From DASPWW01 sp963803425 (GTDB lineage Bacteria; Actinomycetota; Thermoleophilia; Solirubrobacterales; 70-9): a DNA stretch of 64,000 bases. Every line of letters begins with the position of its first letter. The first letter of the stretch is position 1. Location: contig CAWDMA010000001.1 of NCBI GenBank assembly GCA_963803425.1, forward strand, positions 620,001 through 684,000, given 5' to 3'. A program made the translations under genes and the position numbers. The notes beneath the pieces were generated by a model, which worked only from the letters and a program-made list of their open reading frames with translations, did not search any database and was not told the origin of the DNA. Below are positions 32,364 through 41,031 of this stretch, one piece after another.

Positions 32364-33515
32364 ATGTCCGAGCACGCCAAACGACGCGCGATCGTGGTCG
32401 GCGGCGGGATCGGTGGGCTGGCGAGCGCCCTCGCGCTGCTCGACCGGGGCTGGGGCGTGGAGGTGTTGGAGCGGGTCCCGGCCTTCGAGGAGGTCGGTGC
32501 CGGCCTCTCCCTTTGGCCCAACGCGGTGCACGCACTCGACGCGCTGGGCCTCGGCGCGCGGGTGCGGGCCAAGGCCGCGCCGGAGACCGAGGCGGGCATC
32601 AGGCGGATGTCGGGCCGCTGGCTCTCCCGCACGGACACCGACGAGGTGGCCCGCCGCTACGGACCCCTCGTGATGATCCATCGCGCCGACTTCCTCGACA
32701 CGCTGCGAAGTGCCGTGCCAGCCGGCGCGCTGCGGACCGCCGTCGAGGTGACTGGGGTGCGTCCGGTCGACGGGGCGGTCGAGGTCGCGCACGGCGCCGG
32801 TGTCTCGCGCGCCGACCTCGTTGTCGGAGCGGACGGGATCCGCAGCGCCGTGCGGCGGTCCGTGTGGCCAACCGGACCGAAGCCTCGCTATGCCGGGTAC
32901 ACGGCGTGGCGGCTGGTCGTCGAGCCGCCCGAGCCGGTGACCGCCGGAGGGGAGACGTGGGGCCGCGGTGAGCGCTTCGGCATCGCCCCGCTCCCCGACG
33001 GGCGGGTCTACGCCTACGCGTCCGCAACTCGACCGCCGGGGGAACGCAGCGCCGACGGCGAGCTGGCCGAGTTGCGCGCGCGCTTCGGCCGGTGGCACGA
33101 GCCGATCCCGAGCCTGCTCGACGCCGCTTCCGAGGACGCCGTCCTGCGCAACGACATCGAGGAGCTTCCGCCGCTGGCCAGCTACGTCTCCGGCCGCCTC
33201 GCGCTTCTCGGCGACGCCGCGCATGCGATGACGCCCGACATGGGCCAGGGGGCGTGCCAGGCGTTGGAAGACGCCGTCACCCTTGCCGCCCGCCTCGACG
33301 CAAGCCCGGACGTGGTACCGGCGCTGGCCGCATACGACGCCGAGCGTCGCCCTCGCACGCAGCAGATCGCCCGCCGCTCTCATCGGCTCGGCGTCATAGG
33401 GCAGTGGAGGTCGCTGCCCGCCGTCGCGCTGCGGGACGCGGTGATGCGGGTCACGCCCAAGTCCTCGCTCCTGCGCTCGCTTGACCAGGTGCTCTCTTGG
33501 ACCCCACCGGCCTGA
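32364..33515 (+). CDS. FAD-dependent monooxygenase (PHBH-like)
   Basis: 383 residues from ATG 32364. Three flavin motifs: AIVVGGGIGGLASALALLDR (GxGxxG), the DG motif LVVGADGIRSAVRR, and GDAAHAMTPDMGQGACQALE (GD motif). The family hydroxylates aromatic or polyketide substrates with NAD(P)H and O2. The gene starts 80 bp after the chimeric ORF. Between them a 17-codon open stretch (32287-32340) may be the head of a lost gene. Substrate unknown. Confidence 0.88.
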   Translation: MSEHAKRRAIVVGGGIGGLASALALLDRGWGVEVLERVPAFEEVGAGLSLWPNAVHALDALGLGARVRAKAAPETEAGIRRMSGRWLSRTDTDEVARRYGPLVMIHRADFLDTLRSAVPAGALRTAVEVTGVRPVDGAVEVAHGAGVSRADLVVGADGIRSAVRRSVWPTGPKPRYAGYTAWRLVVEPPEPVTAGGETWGRGERFGIAPLPDGRVYAYASATRPPGERSADGELAELRARFGRWHEPIPSLLDAASEDAVLRNDIEELPPLASYVSGRLALLGDAAHAMTPDMGQGACQALEDAVTLAARLDASPDVVPALAAYDAERRPRTQQIARRSHRLGVIGQWRSLPAVALRDAVMRVTPKSSLLRSLDQVLSWTPPA

Positions 33516-33565
33516 TCCACACGCGGGTATGGCTCGCCTCCTCGTACCCCGGCTCGGGCGGGTGC

Positions 33566-33690
33566 TCAGGGGCGCCGGGTGGTCTCGCCTACCTCAATCA
33601 GGTGGCCATCCGGGTCGCGCAGATAGCAGCGGATCTCGGTTTCATGCTCCTTGGGCGGCGTCACGAACTCAGCCCCTCGTTCGCTCCATT
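33566..33690 (-). pseudogene. 3' fragment of a glyoxalase/VOC-family gene
   Basis: The minus strand reads SERGAEFVTPPKEHETEIRC then YLRDPDGHLIEVG and a stop, the C-terminal ~40 residues of a VOC-fold protein, with the metal Glu in HLIEVG. The upstream part is missing: homology ends where the palindromic repeat begins at 33691. The ORF at 33669-34139 on the same strand overlaps its 5' edge in another frame. Confidence 0.7.
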
Positions 33691-34139
33691 CGCTCGACGA
33701 TCCGCGGGTGGTAGCGAGAGACGAATCGGGCCCCCGCTATGTCTCTCGCGACCACCAGAGAGCCCTCCGAGAGGAGGGCTTTCTCGTTCTCGAAGGCTTC
33801 CGCGACGGCCTCGGACACGGTGGCCGAGACCTCGACCCGTCGCTCGGCCTTGTCGTAGAGGATTCGCAGGTCGAAGGCCTGGAAGGTCTGGCGCTTGAGC
33901 TGCGGCGGAGCGTCGGCAAGCGCCTGCTCGGTGAAGCGAACGGGATCGGAGCGCTCGGCCCAGTCCGCGGCCCACTCGCACCACTCCAGCACCCGCTCCC
34001 GTTCCGGAGAGTCGAGCGTCGTCACTCGCTCCCGAAGAGCGGAGATGTAGCGACGAATCTGCGCGGACCGCTCCCAGGCGTCGGCTTCTGCGACCAGGCG
34101 CTTGCTGCGCGCCTCCTCCAGCCGCCGCTGCCGTCCCAA
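33669..34139 (-). CDS. Truncated, possibly chimeric recombinase-like protein
   Basis: 156 residues. The first ~85 residues are helical with many Trp and Arg (LEWCEWAADWAERSDPVRFT), a type of C-terminal tail seen in transposase-associated proteins. The next ~45 (FQAFDLRILYDKAERRVEVS, then ATVSEAVAEAFENE) resemble the C-terminal end of large serine recombinases. The end (DIAGARFVSRYHPRIVER) is translation of the palindromic repeat. No catalytic domain is present. It may be a remnant of the element that made the repeats. Both family assignments rest on memory of similar tails. Confidence 0.4.
   Translation of the reverse strand: MGRQRRLEEARSKRLVAEADAWERSAQIRRYISALRERVTTLDSPERERVLEWCEWAADWAERSDPVRFTEQALADAPPQLKRQTFQAFDLRILYDKAERRVEVSATVSEAVAEAFENEKALLSEGSLVVARDIAGARFVSRYHPRIVERMERTRG
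33691..33788. repeat. Palindromic repeat R1 plus terminator-like hairpin
   Basis: Arms 33707-33722 (GGTGGTAGCGAGAGAC) and 33741-33756 (GTCTCTCGCGACCACC) pair at 15 of 16 positions around an 18-nt centre containing GGGCCCCCGCTAT. It is followed by a perfect 8-bp hairpin AGCCCTCC/GGAGGGCT and TTCTCGTT. The upstream CGCTCGACGATCCGC is shared with R3 and R4. This is the only copy with both arms. Confidence 0.75.
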
Positions 34140-34167
34140 GCGAGCCGCTAATCCGGAACGACCTCGG

Positions 34168-37100
34168 TCAGCTTCGCCGGGCCGCTGAGCCGGCTCTGAC
34201 GGCCTCCCTCTGCTCCTCGATCAACCCGGCCTCGAAAGCCTGGCCGCCCCGGTTGGCGACCTCTGCCGCCTCGTCGAGCGCATCCTCGGCCCCCGACTCG
34301 CCCTGTTCGATTTTCGCCAGGGCGAGGATTCGCAGGCAGTAGGGCAGCCCCCAGAGCATGCCTCGGTCACGTGCGATCGAGACGCTCCGCTCTGCCTCGG
34401 CGAGCGCCTCTGCCCCGTGGCCCGCCCCAAGCAGGGCCTCGGCGCGAGCGCCGGCGCGCCATGACTCGGCCTCGCCGCCGCTCTTCATCGCGTCCCTATA
34501 AACCTTCTCGCTGAGCTCGATCGCGTCGAGCGCGCCCTCCGCATCGCCGGTTGCCATGCGGGCGAAGCTGAGGTTGAACAGCGCCCAACTTCGGGAGAAG
34601 ACGTCCCCGAGCTGCTCCGTGATCTCGTAATTGCGCTGCGCCAGCGCCACCGCCGCGTTGAGGTCTCCTCGGTTGACGAGGAGCATCGCCAGGTTCCCAC
34701 GCGTCCAGCTCTCTGTCTCAGGATCGCCATGCTCGGCGGCAATTCGCAGAGCTGACTTGAACAGCTCCTCCGCCCGGTCGAAGTCGCCTGCGTTGCGACG
34801 GATGACCCCCCGCGCCATCATGGACCAAGCGTAGGGACAGCCGATCACCAGCCCTGCACCCACGGTCGGGTCCTCACCAGCGATCTCCTTGGCCTCATCG
34901 AGTAGCCGCTCGACCTTCTCGGACTCTCCCGCGCAAAGGAATGAATAGCTGCCGGCGACCCGCAGCGCCACACGCAGGAAGTCATCTCCGGACTCGTCGG
35001 CGAGCCGGATAGCTTCGCTGGCACTGGTGGTCCAAGCGTCTGCCTGGTGCTCGATGCCGGGGCGCGCAGAGCCAAGGGTTTCGAGCAGGGCGAGCGAACG
35101 CAGGTCGCCGATCCGGGTGGCGATCTCGCGCGTCTCCGAGATCAGGGCCTCGGCCTCCCCGGCCTCCATTCCCAGCCGCCAGCCGTAGTCGAGCTGCAGC
35201 ACCCTGGAGGACACAGCCAGCGCCATCGTCTCCTCGGACTCCGGCAGCTGCCCGGCCAGCTCAGAAACCTTGCGCCACAGGCGCAGAGCGTCCTGGGGGT
35301 GGCTGTACCCGGCCCAGTGGGCGGCGCGCGCGCCCCAGCGCGCGGCCTCCAGCGTCTTGCCGCCCTGCTCGAGGTGCTGGGCGATCAGGGCCGCGAGCTG
35401 GTCGTGGCGCTCCGGGTTCAGCTCGATCATCGCCTGCGCCGTCGCCGCGTGTGCATCCGCTCGGTGCTCGGCGAGCTGCGAGCCGTAGGCGACCTCGCGC
35501 GTCAGGGGATGGGTGAAAGCGAGGATCCGCTCCGGGTAGATCTCCTGCTCGAATAGGAAGCCGCTCGCGATCAGTGCCTTGAGCGCGGCCTGGAGGGCTT
35601 CATCGTCGAGGCTGATGACGCGCCGCAGCGCCGGCTCAGGAACCTCCTTGCCGATCACCGAAGCCGACTGCAGCGCCGCCTTGGAGGTCGGCTCGAGGCG
35701 GTCGATTCGAGCGGCGAGAATCACCTGCACCGTTGGCGGGACGCCGGTGTCCTCGACCGAACCGACCAGCCGGTAAGCACCGCGCTCGCCCTCCAGCGTG
35801 CCGGTTTCGACCAGCTCACGAACCACCTCCTCGATAAAGAAGGGATTGCCCCCGGTGCGCTCGTGGATCAGCTCGGCGAGCCCGTCGAGCGATGGGTCCT
35901 CCCCGGTGAGGGCCGCGATCAGCTCGGATGTCGCCTCGGGGCCGAGCGGGGCCAGCGAGATCCTGTGATAGGCCCGCGAGTTCATCCACTCGGCCTTGTA
36001 CTCGGGGCGGAAGTTGAGCACCGCGAGCGTCCGGGTGTCCTCGACCGCCGCGACCATCTCGGCCAGGAACTCCTCGCTGCCCTCGTCCATCCAGTGCAGG
36101 TCCTCGACCACATTGACGACCGTTTCTGTGCGGCCGGGCACCTGGTAGATGCGACGAATGACGCCTCGCAGCGCGCGCTGTTTGGCCTCGGCGCTGATCT
36201 GAGGCGACGGGCGCTCGGGATCCGGGACGGAGAGGAACCCGAACACAAGCGGCAGGTCATTGGCGAAGGATTCGTCGAGCAACAGCAGCCGGCCGGCGAT
36301 CTTCTCGCGGGCGACCCGGTCGGAGTCGCGGTCCTCGATCCCGAAATAGCCGCGCAGCATCTGCAGGACCGGCATGAACGGGATCGCCTGGCCATGCGCC
36401 TGAGCCTGCGCCTCGTAGACGGCGATGTCCCGGTTACGGCAGCGTTCGGCGAGCTCGTGGCAGAGCCGGCTCTTGCCGACGCCCGGCTCGGCGACAATCC
36501 CGATCACCGCGCCGGTCCCCTTACTCGCGTTCTCGAGCGCGTCCTCGAGAACCTTGATCTCGTCCGCTCGCCCGACGAATGACGAGAGCCCACGCTCACG
36601 CGAGAGGTCCAGCCGCGACCGCGCCGCGCCCACGCCGACCAACTCGAATACGCCGATCGGGCGGCTCGCGCCCTTGACGTCGAACTCGCCGAGATCCTTC
36701 AGCTCGAGGTAGCCGGCGGCGAGCTTCGCCGCGTGCTCCGTCAAATACGCCTTGCCCGGCTCGGCCAGCGCCTCCATCCGCTGCGCCAGCCCCACGGTGT
36801 GCCCAACAGCCGTATAGGCGGGCTGGTCGTCCTCGCCGATGCCGCCGGCCACGACCTCGCCCGAGTTGATCCCGATCCTGACCGAGAAGCTCAGACCTTT
36901 CGATCGACGCAGTTCGGCAGCGTATTCGGAGACGAGCTCCTCGATATGAAGCGCGGCGAAGCACGCCCGAGCGGCGTGGTCCTCGTGCGCGATTGGGGCT
37001 CCGAACAGGGCCATGATCCCATCGCCGGTGAACTTGTCCACCGTCCCCTCGTAGCGGCGGACTCCGTCGGACAGCAGCGAGAAGAAGCGCTGCATGATCT

Positions 37101-37419
37101 CCCGCCACTCCTCGGGGTCGCTCTGCTCGGCCAGATCCATCGAACCCTTGACGTCGGCGAACAGCACGGTCACCTGCTTGCGCTCCCCGTCGGGGTCTAC
37201 GGGAGCTCTCTGCGAGGGCTGATCTGCCACAACATCCAGCGCCGCACCGCAGCCGTTGCAGAATCGCTGGCCGGCTGGGTTCTCGCGGCCGCAGGAAGCG
37301 CACCGCTCGGTCGGCGCCAGGCTGGCGCCGCAGGATCCGCAGAACTGCGAACCCGGGGCGTTGGTCGCTCCGCAGGCCCGGCACGGTTGACCCTCAGTAG
37401 GTCCACCCCGGTCGTTCAC
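34168..37419 (-). CDS. Class III cyclase-AAA ATPase-TPR regulator with two zinc ribbons
   Basis: 1083 residues from GTG 37419, with an excellent ribosome site AAGGAGGTG. Order: two zinc ribbons (CRACGATNAPGSQFCGSCG; CASCGRENPAGQRFCNGCG), class III cyclase domain (~75-270, VTVLFADVKGSMDLAEQSD, FTGDGIMALFGAP), AAA ATPase with Walker A GIVAEPGVGKSRLCHELAER and Walker B VVNVVEDLHWMDE, then TPR-like helical repeats to the end. Both metal Asp are present, but the transition-state Asn position reads Gly (AVGHTVGLAQRM), so cyclase activity is doubtful. Such proteins are thought to couple nucleotide sensing to a signalling output. Partner genes unknown. Confidence 0.88.
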   Translation of the reverse strand: MNDRGGPTEGQPCRACGATNAPGSQFCGSCGASLAPTERCASCGRENPAGQRFCNGCGAALDVVADQPSQRAPVDPDGERKQVTVLFADVKGSMDLAEQSDPEEWREIMQRFFSLLSDGVRRYEGTVDKFTGDGIMALFGAPIAHEDHAARACFAALHIEELVSEYAAELRRSKGLSFSVRIGINSGEVVAGGIGEDDQPAYTAVGHTVGLAQRMEALAEPGKAYLTEHAAKLAAGYLELKDLGEFDVKGASRPIGVFELVGVGAARSRLDLSRERGLSSFVGRADEIKVLEDALENASKGTGAVIGIVAEPGVGKSRLCHELAERCRNRDIAVYEAQAQAHGQAIPFMPVLQMLRGYFGIEDRDSDRVAREKIAGRLLLLDESFANDLPLVFGFLSVPDPERPSPQISAEAKQRALRGVIRRIYQVPGRTETVVNVVEDLHWMDEGSEEFLAEMVAAVEDTRTLAVLNFRPEYKAEWMNSRAYHRISLAPLGPEATSELIAALTGEDPSLDGLAELIHERTGGNPFFIEEVVRELVETGTLEGERGAYRLVGSVEDTGVPPTVQVILAARIDRLEPTSKAALQSASVIGKEVPEPALRRVISLDDEALQAALKALIASGFLFEQEIYPERILAFTHPLTREVAYGSQLAEHRADAHAATAQAMIELNPERHDQLAALIAQHLEQGGKTLEAARWGARAAHWAGYSHPQDALRLWRKVSELAGQLPESEETMALAVSSRVLQLDYGWRLGMEAGEAEALISETREIATRIGDLRSLALLETLGSARPGIEHQADAWTTSASEAIRLADESGDDFLRVALRVAGSYSFLCAGESEKVERLLDEAKEIAGEDPTVGAGLVIGCPYAWSMMARGVIRRNAGDFDRAEELFKSALRIAAEHGDPETESWTRGNLAMLLVNRGDLNAAVALAQRNYEITEQLGDVFSRSWALFNLSFARMATGDAEGALDAIELSEKVYRDAMKSGGEAESWRAGARAEALLGAGHGAEALAEAERSVSIARDRGMLWGLPYCLRILALAKIEQGESGAEDALDEAAEVANRGGQAFEAGLIEEQREAVRAGSAARRS

Positions 37420-38071
37420 CCAGCACCTCCTTCTCCCGTGACTCCGTGAGTATTGCGCCCCCGCGCCACAGCGGGCGCGCGCCTAGGACGAAGCGGTGAG
37501 CAGCCATTGCCTCGAGGATGCTGCGCAGGCCGCCCTGGACCCGGTGGGACGACCGTTCGGCGATGGGATAGGCGCGCGCGGGGGCCCCTAGAGCGATCAG
37601 CTCCAAGACAGCGACAGTCCACAACAGGTCGATCCGAACACATATCGCTGCGTCCGGCTCCGAGGTACCGGCATTCCGTGCAACGCAGCGAGTGCACGGG
37701 CTAACTAGGCAGGACCTGGGCCTGGCGGATACGCGTCCCGTCGTAGCGAGAGACATATCGGGCCCCATATCGGTTCGACCCGTGACGCACGGATCTGAGC
37801 CTCCCCACGGCGTTCCCGCGGCTCGGTGAATGCGCTCAGCTATCTGGGTATTCGCAGGTATCGAGAAATCCACGGGGAGCGGCCTCAGTGACCTAGGCGA
37901 CATGTCGGCCGCCGCCCAGTCGCGGGAGAGCAGCCTCAAGATTCACGGGCTGGTGATCGCGTGGAGGAGTGGAATCGCTCGGCTCCTGCTCGTCGTCCAA
38001 CGCGAGCGTCTCTGCCAGGAAGGTCAGACGCTCGCTCGTCGCGGAAGCGAGAGCGAAGTTGTGACTAGGGG
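37420..38071. other. 652-bp gap without a supported gene; contains half repeat R2
   Basis: A half copy of the palindromic repeat is at 37740-37766 (GTCGTAGCGAGAGACATATC followed by GGGCCCC). A minus-strand ORF spans 37394-37939 but overlaps the start of the cyclase gene and is interrupted by the repeat. Its middle (LWTVAVLELIALGAPARAYP) matches nothing I recognise and may be gene debris. The segment 37770-38071 shows no gene or structure I can support. Confidence 0.5.
37740..37766 (+). repeat. Palindromic repeat R2, left half only
   Basis: GTCGTAGCGAGAGACATATC then GGGCCCC: the left arm and centre of the family, ending before the GCTAT core. No hairpin follows. Confidence 0.65.
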
Positions 38072-38860
38072 TCAGGTGTCGAGCACGTCCTCGATGAAGG
38101 TCAGGACCTCTGAGCCCGCCGGATCGACCAGGTGACCGCCCCCGATCCGCACCAGCCGAGCGTTGGGCAGCGCTTCGGCCATCCTTTCGGTCATATCTCG
38201 CTGTTCGGGCGGTGAGTCGGAGGCCGCCACCAGCAGGGCGGGCACCTCGATCGTGGCGAAGGCGGCGGCGTCGGTCATCGGCTCGTCGACGTAGTGGAGC
38301 TCCGCGAGGAGCGCGGGCCCGTTCTGCGTTAGTACCCGCCGAACCTCTTCTGGGAACGAGTCCCAGAGGCCCTCGCCCATGACCTCGTCGATCAAGGCCT
38401 CGTAGACGGCGTTGACACCATCGCGCCCAGCCACCTCACGCATGCGCTCACGGAGGCCCCTTGTCCAGTCCAGCCCCTCGGGCGAGAGGCCGAGGGCGTC
38501 TCCCTCGAGCAGGACCAGTGCCCGAACCTGGTCGGGATAGCGAAGCACGAGGTCGACCGCCACCGCTCCGCCGTAGCTGCGCCCCATGACCACGGCCACC
38601 CCGGCCTCGAGGGCATCGAGCAGTGCGGCCGCGTCGTCGGCCTGCTCGGCGACGGTGGTGCGCTCGTAGTGTTCCGGGCGCTCGCTGCGGGCGCACCCGC
38701 GTCGGTCATAGGAGATCACGCGGCCGAGCCCCGCCAGCTCCTCGACGGCGTCGCCCCACATCACGGCGGAGCTTCCAGCCCCGTGTACGCAGGCGATCGG
38801 TGCCCCCTCGCCATGCTCCTCGTAGTAGAGCTGGATCCCGTTGACCGCAGTCTTGGGCAC
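38072..38860 (-). CDS. Alpha/beta hydrolase
   Basis: 262 residues from GTG 38860. Oxyanion HGAGSSAVMW, nucleophile Ser in VVMGRSYGGAVAVDL, Asp in LLVAASDSPPEQRDM and His in IGGGHLVDPAG complete the triad. Start VNGIQLYYEEHGEGAPIACV is typical for the esterase/haloperoxidase-like branch. Substrate unknown. It is followed on the same strand by debris, and preceded by a second, different alpha/beta hydrolase with ~110 bp between. Confidence 0.88.
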   Translation of the reverse strand: MPKTAVNGIQLYYEEHGEGAPIACVHGAGSSAVMWGDAVEELAGLGRVISYDRRGCARSERPEHYERTTVAEQADDAAALLDALEAGVAVVMGRSYGGAVAVDLVLRYPDQVRALVLLEGDALGLSPEGLDWTRGLRERMREVAGRDGVNAVYEALIDEVMGEGLWDSFPEEVRRVLTQNGPALLAELHYVDEPMTDAAAFATIEVPALLVAASDSPPEQRDMTERMAEALPNARLVRIGGGHLVDPAGSEVLTFIEDVLDT

Positions 38861-38970
38861 GCGGCAAGGCTAGTGCGCCGGCCTACGTCCGACAGCTCCC
38901 GCGTACTAGGGTCGCGTGCTGGCCTGCCGGTCCCCGCGCAGAGCAGGAGCTAGCCGGCGACCGAGACGGT

Positions 38971-39852
38971 CTAGCCCCGAGCCCATAGGCCACGAAGCGA
39001 TGAAGCGAGCCGCTCGGGCTCCACCCGGTGCGGCGGCTCGAAGTGATGGCACTCCTCGAACACCTCGAGCGTGAAGTCCGGGAACACGCCGTCCAGGCGC
39101 TCGGCGATCTCCGCGTAGTGGTCGGGGTTGCTGAGGCCGCCCAGTGCGAAGTAGACGGGAGCCTGGAGGCCACGAAGCGCATCGATGTCGAGCTCGCCGG
39201 TCCTGAACGCCCGCGTGAGCGCTTTCAGCCCGGCGGGCCGCTTCGCCATCCATGGCGGGGGCGGTCCCTGCGGTGGCGGCGGTGGCTCCACACCGGGCGC
39301 CAGGTTGCCGCGCACGAACGCCGGCATCATCTCCTCGGGTGGAAGGGCCGTGATCCGGTCGTACTCCCGCCATGCCGCCTCCTCGGCGGGGTCGAGTCCC
39401 TCGTTCCCCGCCCATGCGGGCTCGAGCAGCGCGAGGCTTCGCAGTCGCTGCGGGTGCTTTGCGGCGAAGGCCAGGCTCGAGGCACCTCCAGCGGAGTAGC
39501 CGACGAGGTGGAAGCGGTCGAACCCGGAGGCCCGGGCGGCCCCTAGGATTCCCTCGATCTCGACGTCGAGGGCGTAGTTGGGCGGGGGCTCCTCGCCCGC
39601 GTAGATCTCGAGATCCTTCGCCGCCGCCTCGACCTCGCCACCGAGAGCCTCCAGCAGTGCCCCGTACGCCAAGTCGGCCGGGAGCACGGCCCCGGGAAGC
39701 AAGATCACCTGTGGTCGCGCATCCACGAGATCTCGGGCGCGATCATAAGGCGCATCCGCGCCGACATCGCTCGCTTCTCCTACCGCGGATGCGGGCGTCT
39801 CGGTCGCGGAGCCGAGGCGCTCGCTCGGGACGAGGAGCGGTAGCCGCTGCAA
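38971..39852 (-). CDS. Alpha/beta hydrolase with Pro-rich insert
   Basis: Frame open from TTG 39852 (293 aa); the recognisable fold starts at VILLPGAVLPADLAYGALLE, so GTG 39726 (251 aa) is also a good start. Nucleophile FHLVGYSAGGASSLAFAAKH; His in FEECHHFEPPHRVEP. A Pro-rich loop (GVEPPPPPQGPPPPWM) is inserted in the cap region. Residues before ~43 look unrelated to the fold and lie next to repeat R3, so the N-terminus may be an extension gained by rearrangement. Confidence 0.78.
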   Translation of the reverse strand: MQRLPLLVPSERLGSATETPASAVGEASDVGADAPYDRARDLVDARPQVILLPGAVLPADLAYGALLEALGGEVEAAAKDLEIYAGEEPPPNYALDVEIEGILGAARASGFDRFHLVGYSAGGASSLAFAAKHPQRLRSLALLEPAWAGNEGLDPAEEAAWREYDRITALPPEEMMPAFVRGNLAPGVEPPPPPQGPPPPWMAKRPAGLKALTRAFRTGELDIDALRGLQAPVYFALGGLSNPDHYAEIAERLDGVFPDFTLEVFEECHHFEPPHRVEPERLASSLRGLWARG

Positions 39853-39872
39853 CTCAGCCGTTCAGGCGTGTT

Positions 39873-39957
39873 CGCTCGACTATCCGTGCGTCGCAGCGAG
39901 AGACATATCGGGCCCCCGCTATCAGGAGAAAGCCCCGCTCAGGCAGGGCTTTCTCGT
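39873..39957. repeat. Palindromic repeat family R3 with terminator hairpin
   Basis: CGCTCGACTATCCG, then GCAGCGAGAGACATATC, GGGCCCCCGCTAT, CAG and a hairpin GAGAAAGCCCCGC/GCAGGGCTTTCTC (one mismatch in 13, loop TCAG). Closely related to R4 at 45471-45555 over about 85 bp. The remainder of the gap to 40165 shows no gene. Confidence 0.8.
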
Positions 39958-40165
39958 ACACCGACCTAGCAGTTCCCGCGCCACCAAGGACCATTGGCGT
40001 TGTCACAGCGCGCGACCCGATTGGACGAGGCGCACGCGATCCCGGTCTCCCATCCTCCGCGCTGGAAAACCGGACGACGCGGGCCCGGGAGTCAGTAATT
40101 CTCCGTCCTGGCTGCGGAAAAAGCCGGATGCCGGGCACAAGCCTGCGGGCGCAGAATCGGGGTGC

Positions 40166-40375
40166 GTGCTTTTCCGCACCGAGAAGACGGCTCGAGCCCT
40201 ACGCTGGCAAGCCCCGGTCGCCCCCGCGGTCTTCGATCTCAACAGTCCCGCTCACTACGTCGACTGGCACTTCTTTCAGATGTCGGTGGCGAACATCGTC
40301 GTGATCCTGCTGATGATCGCCGTGTTCGTGGCGGCGATTCTCGTTCCCTTCCCGAGCCGCGAGCGTGAGTCTTGA
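40166..40375 (+). CDS. Small membrane protein at head of cytochrome b operon
   Basis: 69 residues from GTG 40166. One hydrophobic helix (VANIVVILLMIAVFVAAILV) after an amphipathic N-terminus containing HYVDWHFFQMS. It overlaps the TTG start of the cytochrome b gene (TTGA), so it is co-translated and is probably a small subunit or assembly partner of the complex. No heme-binding CxxCH is present. I recognise no named family. Confidence 0.65.
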   Translation: MLFRTEKTARALRWQAPVAPAVFDLNSPAHYVDWHFFQMSVANIVVILLMIAVFVAAILVPFPSRERES

Positions 40376-41031
40376 GCACCGAGCAGGAATCCCGCATGTG
40401 GACTGAGTGGGTGCGCGATCGGGCGGTGCGCGCGCTGCCCCCGGAGAAGCTTCTCCCGGATCGCCAGCCGGCCTACGTCTCCTCGTGGATCTATGTGTTC
40501 GGGGTGGCGACCATCGCCTCGCTGATAGTCGTCCTCGTCTCCGGCGCCATCCTCGGCCTCAAGGGCCCGGCCTGGTGGCACGTCTCGAGCGTCGGGCACT
40601 TCTTCAACAGCATCCACCTGTGGGGCGTCGAGCTTCTCTTCTTCACGATGGTCGTGCATCTGTGGGGCAAGTTCTTCATGGGGGCGTGGCGCGGGGGGCG
40701 GGCGCGGACATGGGTCACCGGAGCCATCGTCTTCCTGGTGGCGATCGGCACTGCGTTCACGGGCTACCTCTCCCAGCAGAACTTCGATGCGCAGTGGATC
40801 GCCAGCGAGGGCAAGGACGGCTTGAACTCGGTCGGTGTCGGCGCGTACTTCAACGTCGCGGACTTCGGTCAGATGTACACCTTCCACGTCATCCTGCTCC
40901 CGGTCGTGGTCGTAGCGCTCGTCGTGTGGCACGTCCTGCTGGTGCGCCGCCACGGGGTGGTGCCCCCTTACCCGGCCCGAAGCGCATCTCGGAGCCCGAC
41001 CGGAGCGGCTGCTGAGAGAGCCTCGTCGTGA
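40372..41031 (+). CDS. Cytochrome b N-terminal domain protein (QcrB/PetB-like)
   Basis: 219 residues from TTG 40372. Four hydrophobic helices. Helix B has two His 14 residues apart (HLWGVELLFFTMVVH) and helix D two His 15 apart (HVILLPVVVVALVVWH), the ligands for two b hemes. GTAFTGYLSQQNFD in the Q-site region matches cytochrome b6/bc proteins. It would pass electrons from quinol across the membrane. No Rieske protein or cytochrome c gene is in the window, so the redox partner is missing locally. Its stop overlaps the start of the next gene (GTGA). Confidence 0.88.
   Translation: MSTEQESRMWTEWVRDRAVRALPPEKLLPDRQPAYVSSWIYVFGVATIASLIVVLVSGAILGLKGPAWWHVSSVGHFFNSIHLWGVELLFFTMVVHLWGKFFMGAWRGGRARTWVTGAIVFLVAIGTAFTGYLSQQNFDAQWIASEGKDGLNSVGVGAYFNVADFGQMYTFHVILLPVVVVALVVWHVLLVRRHGVVPPYPARSASRSPTGAAAERASS

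Noticed and set aside
39854..40138. Minus-strand ORF ending in IAGARYVSR-type residues considered as a gene
   Set aside because: Its sequence is translation of repeat R3 and its hairpin; the same artefact occurs at 45452-45829 and next to the tRNA (AGAGFEPATSGL).
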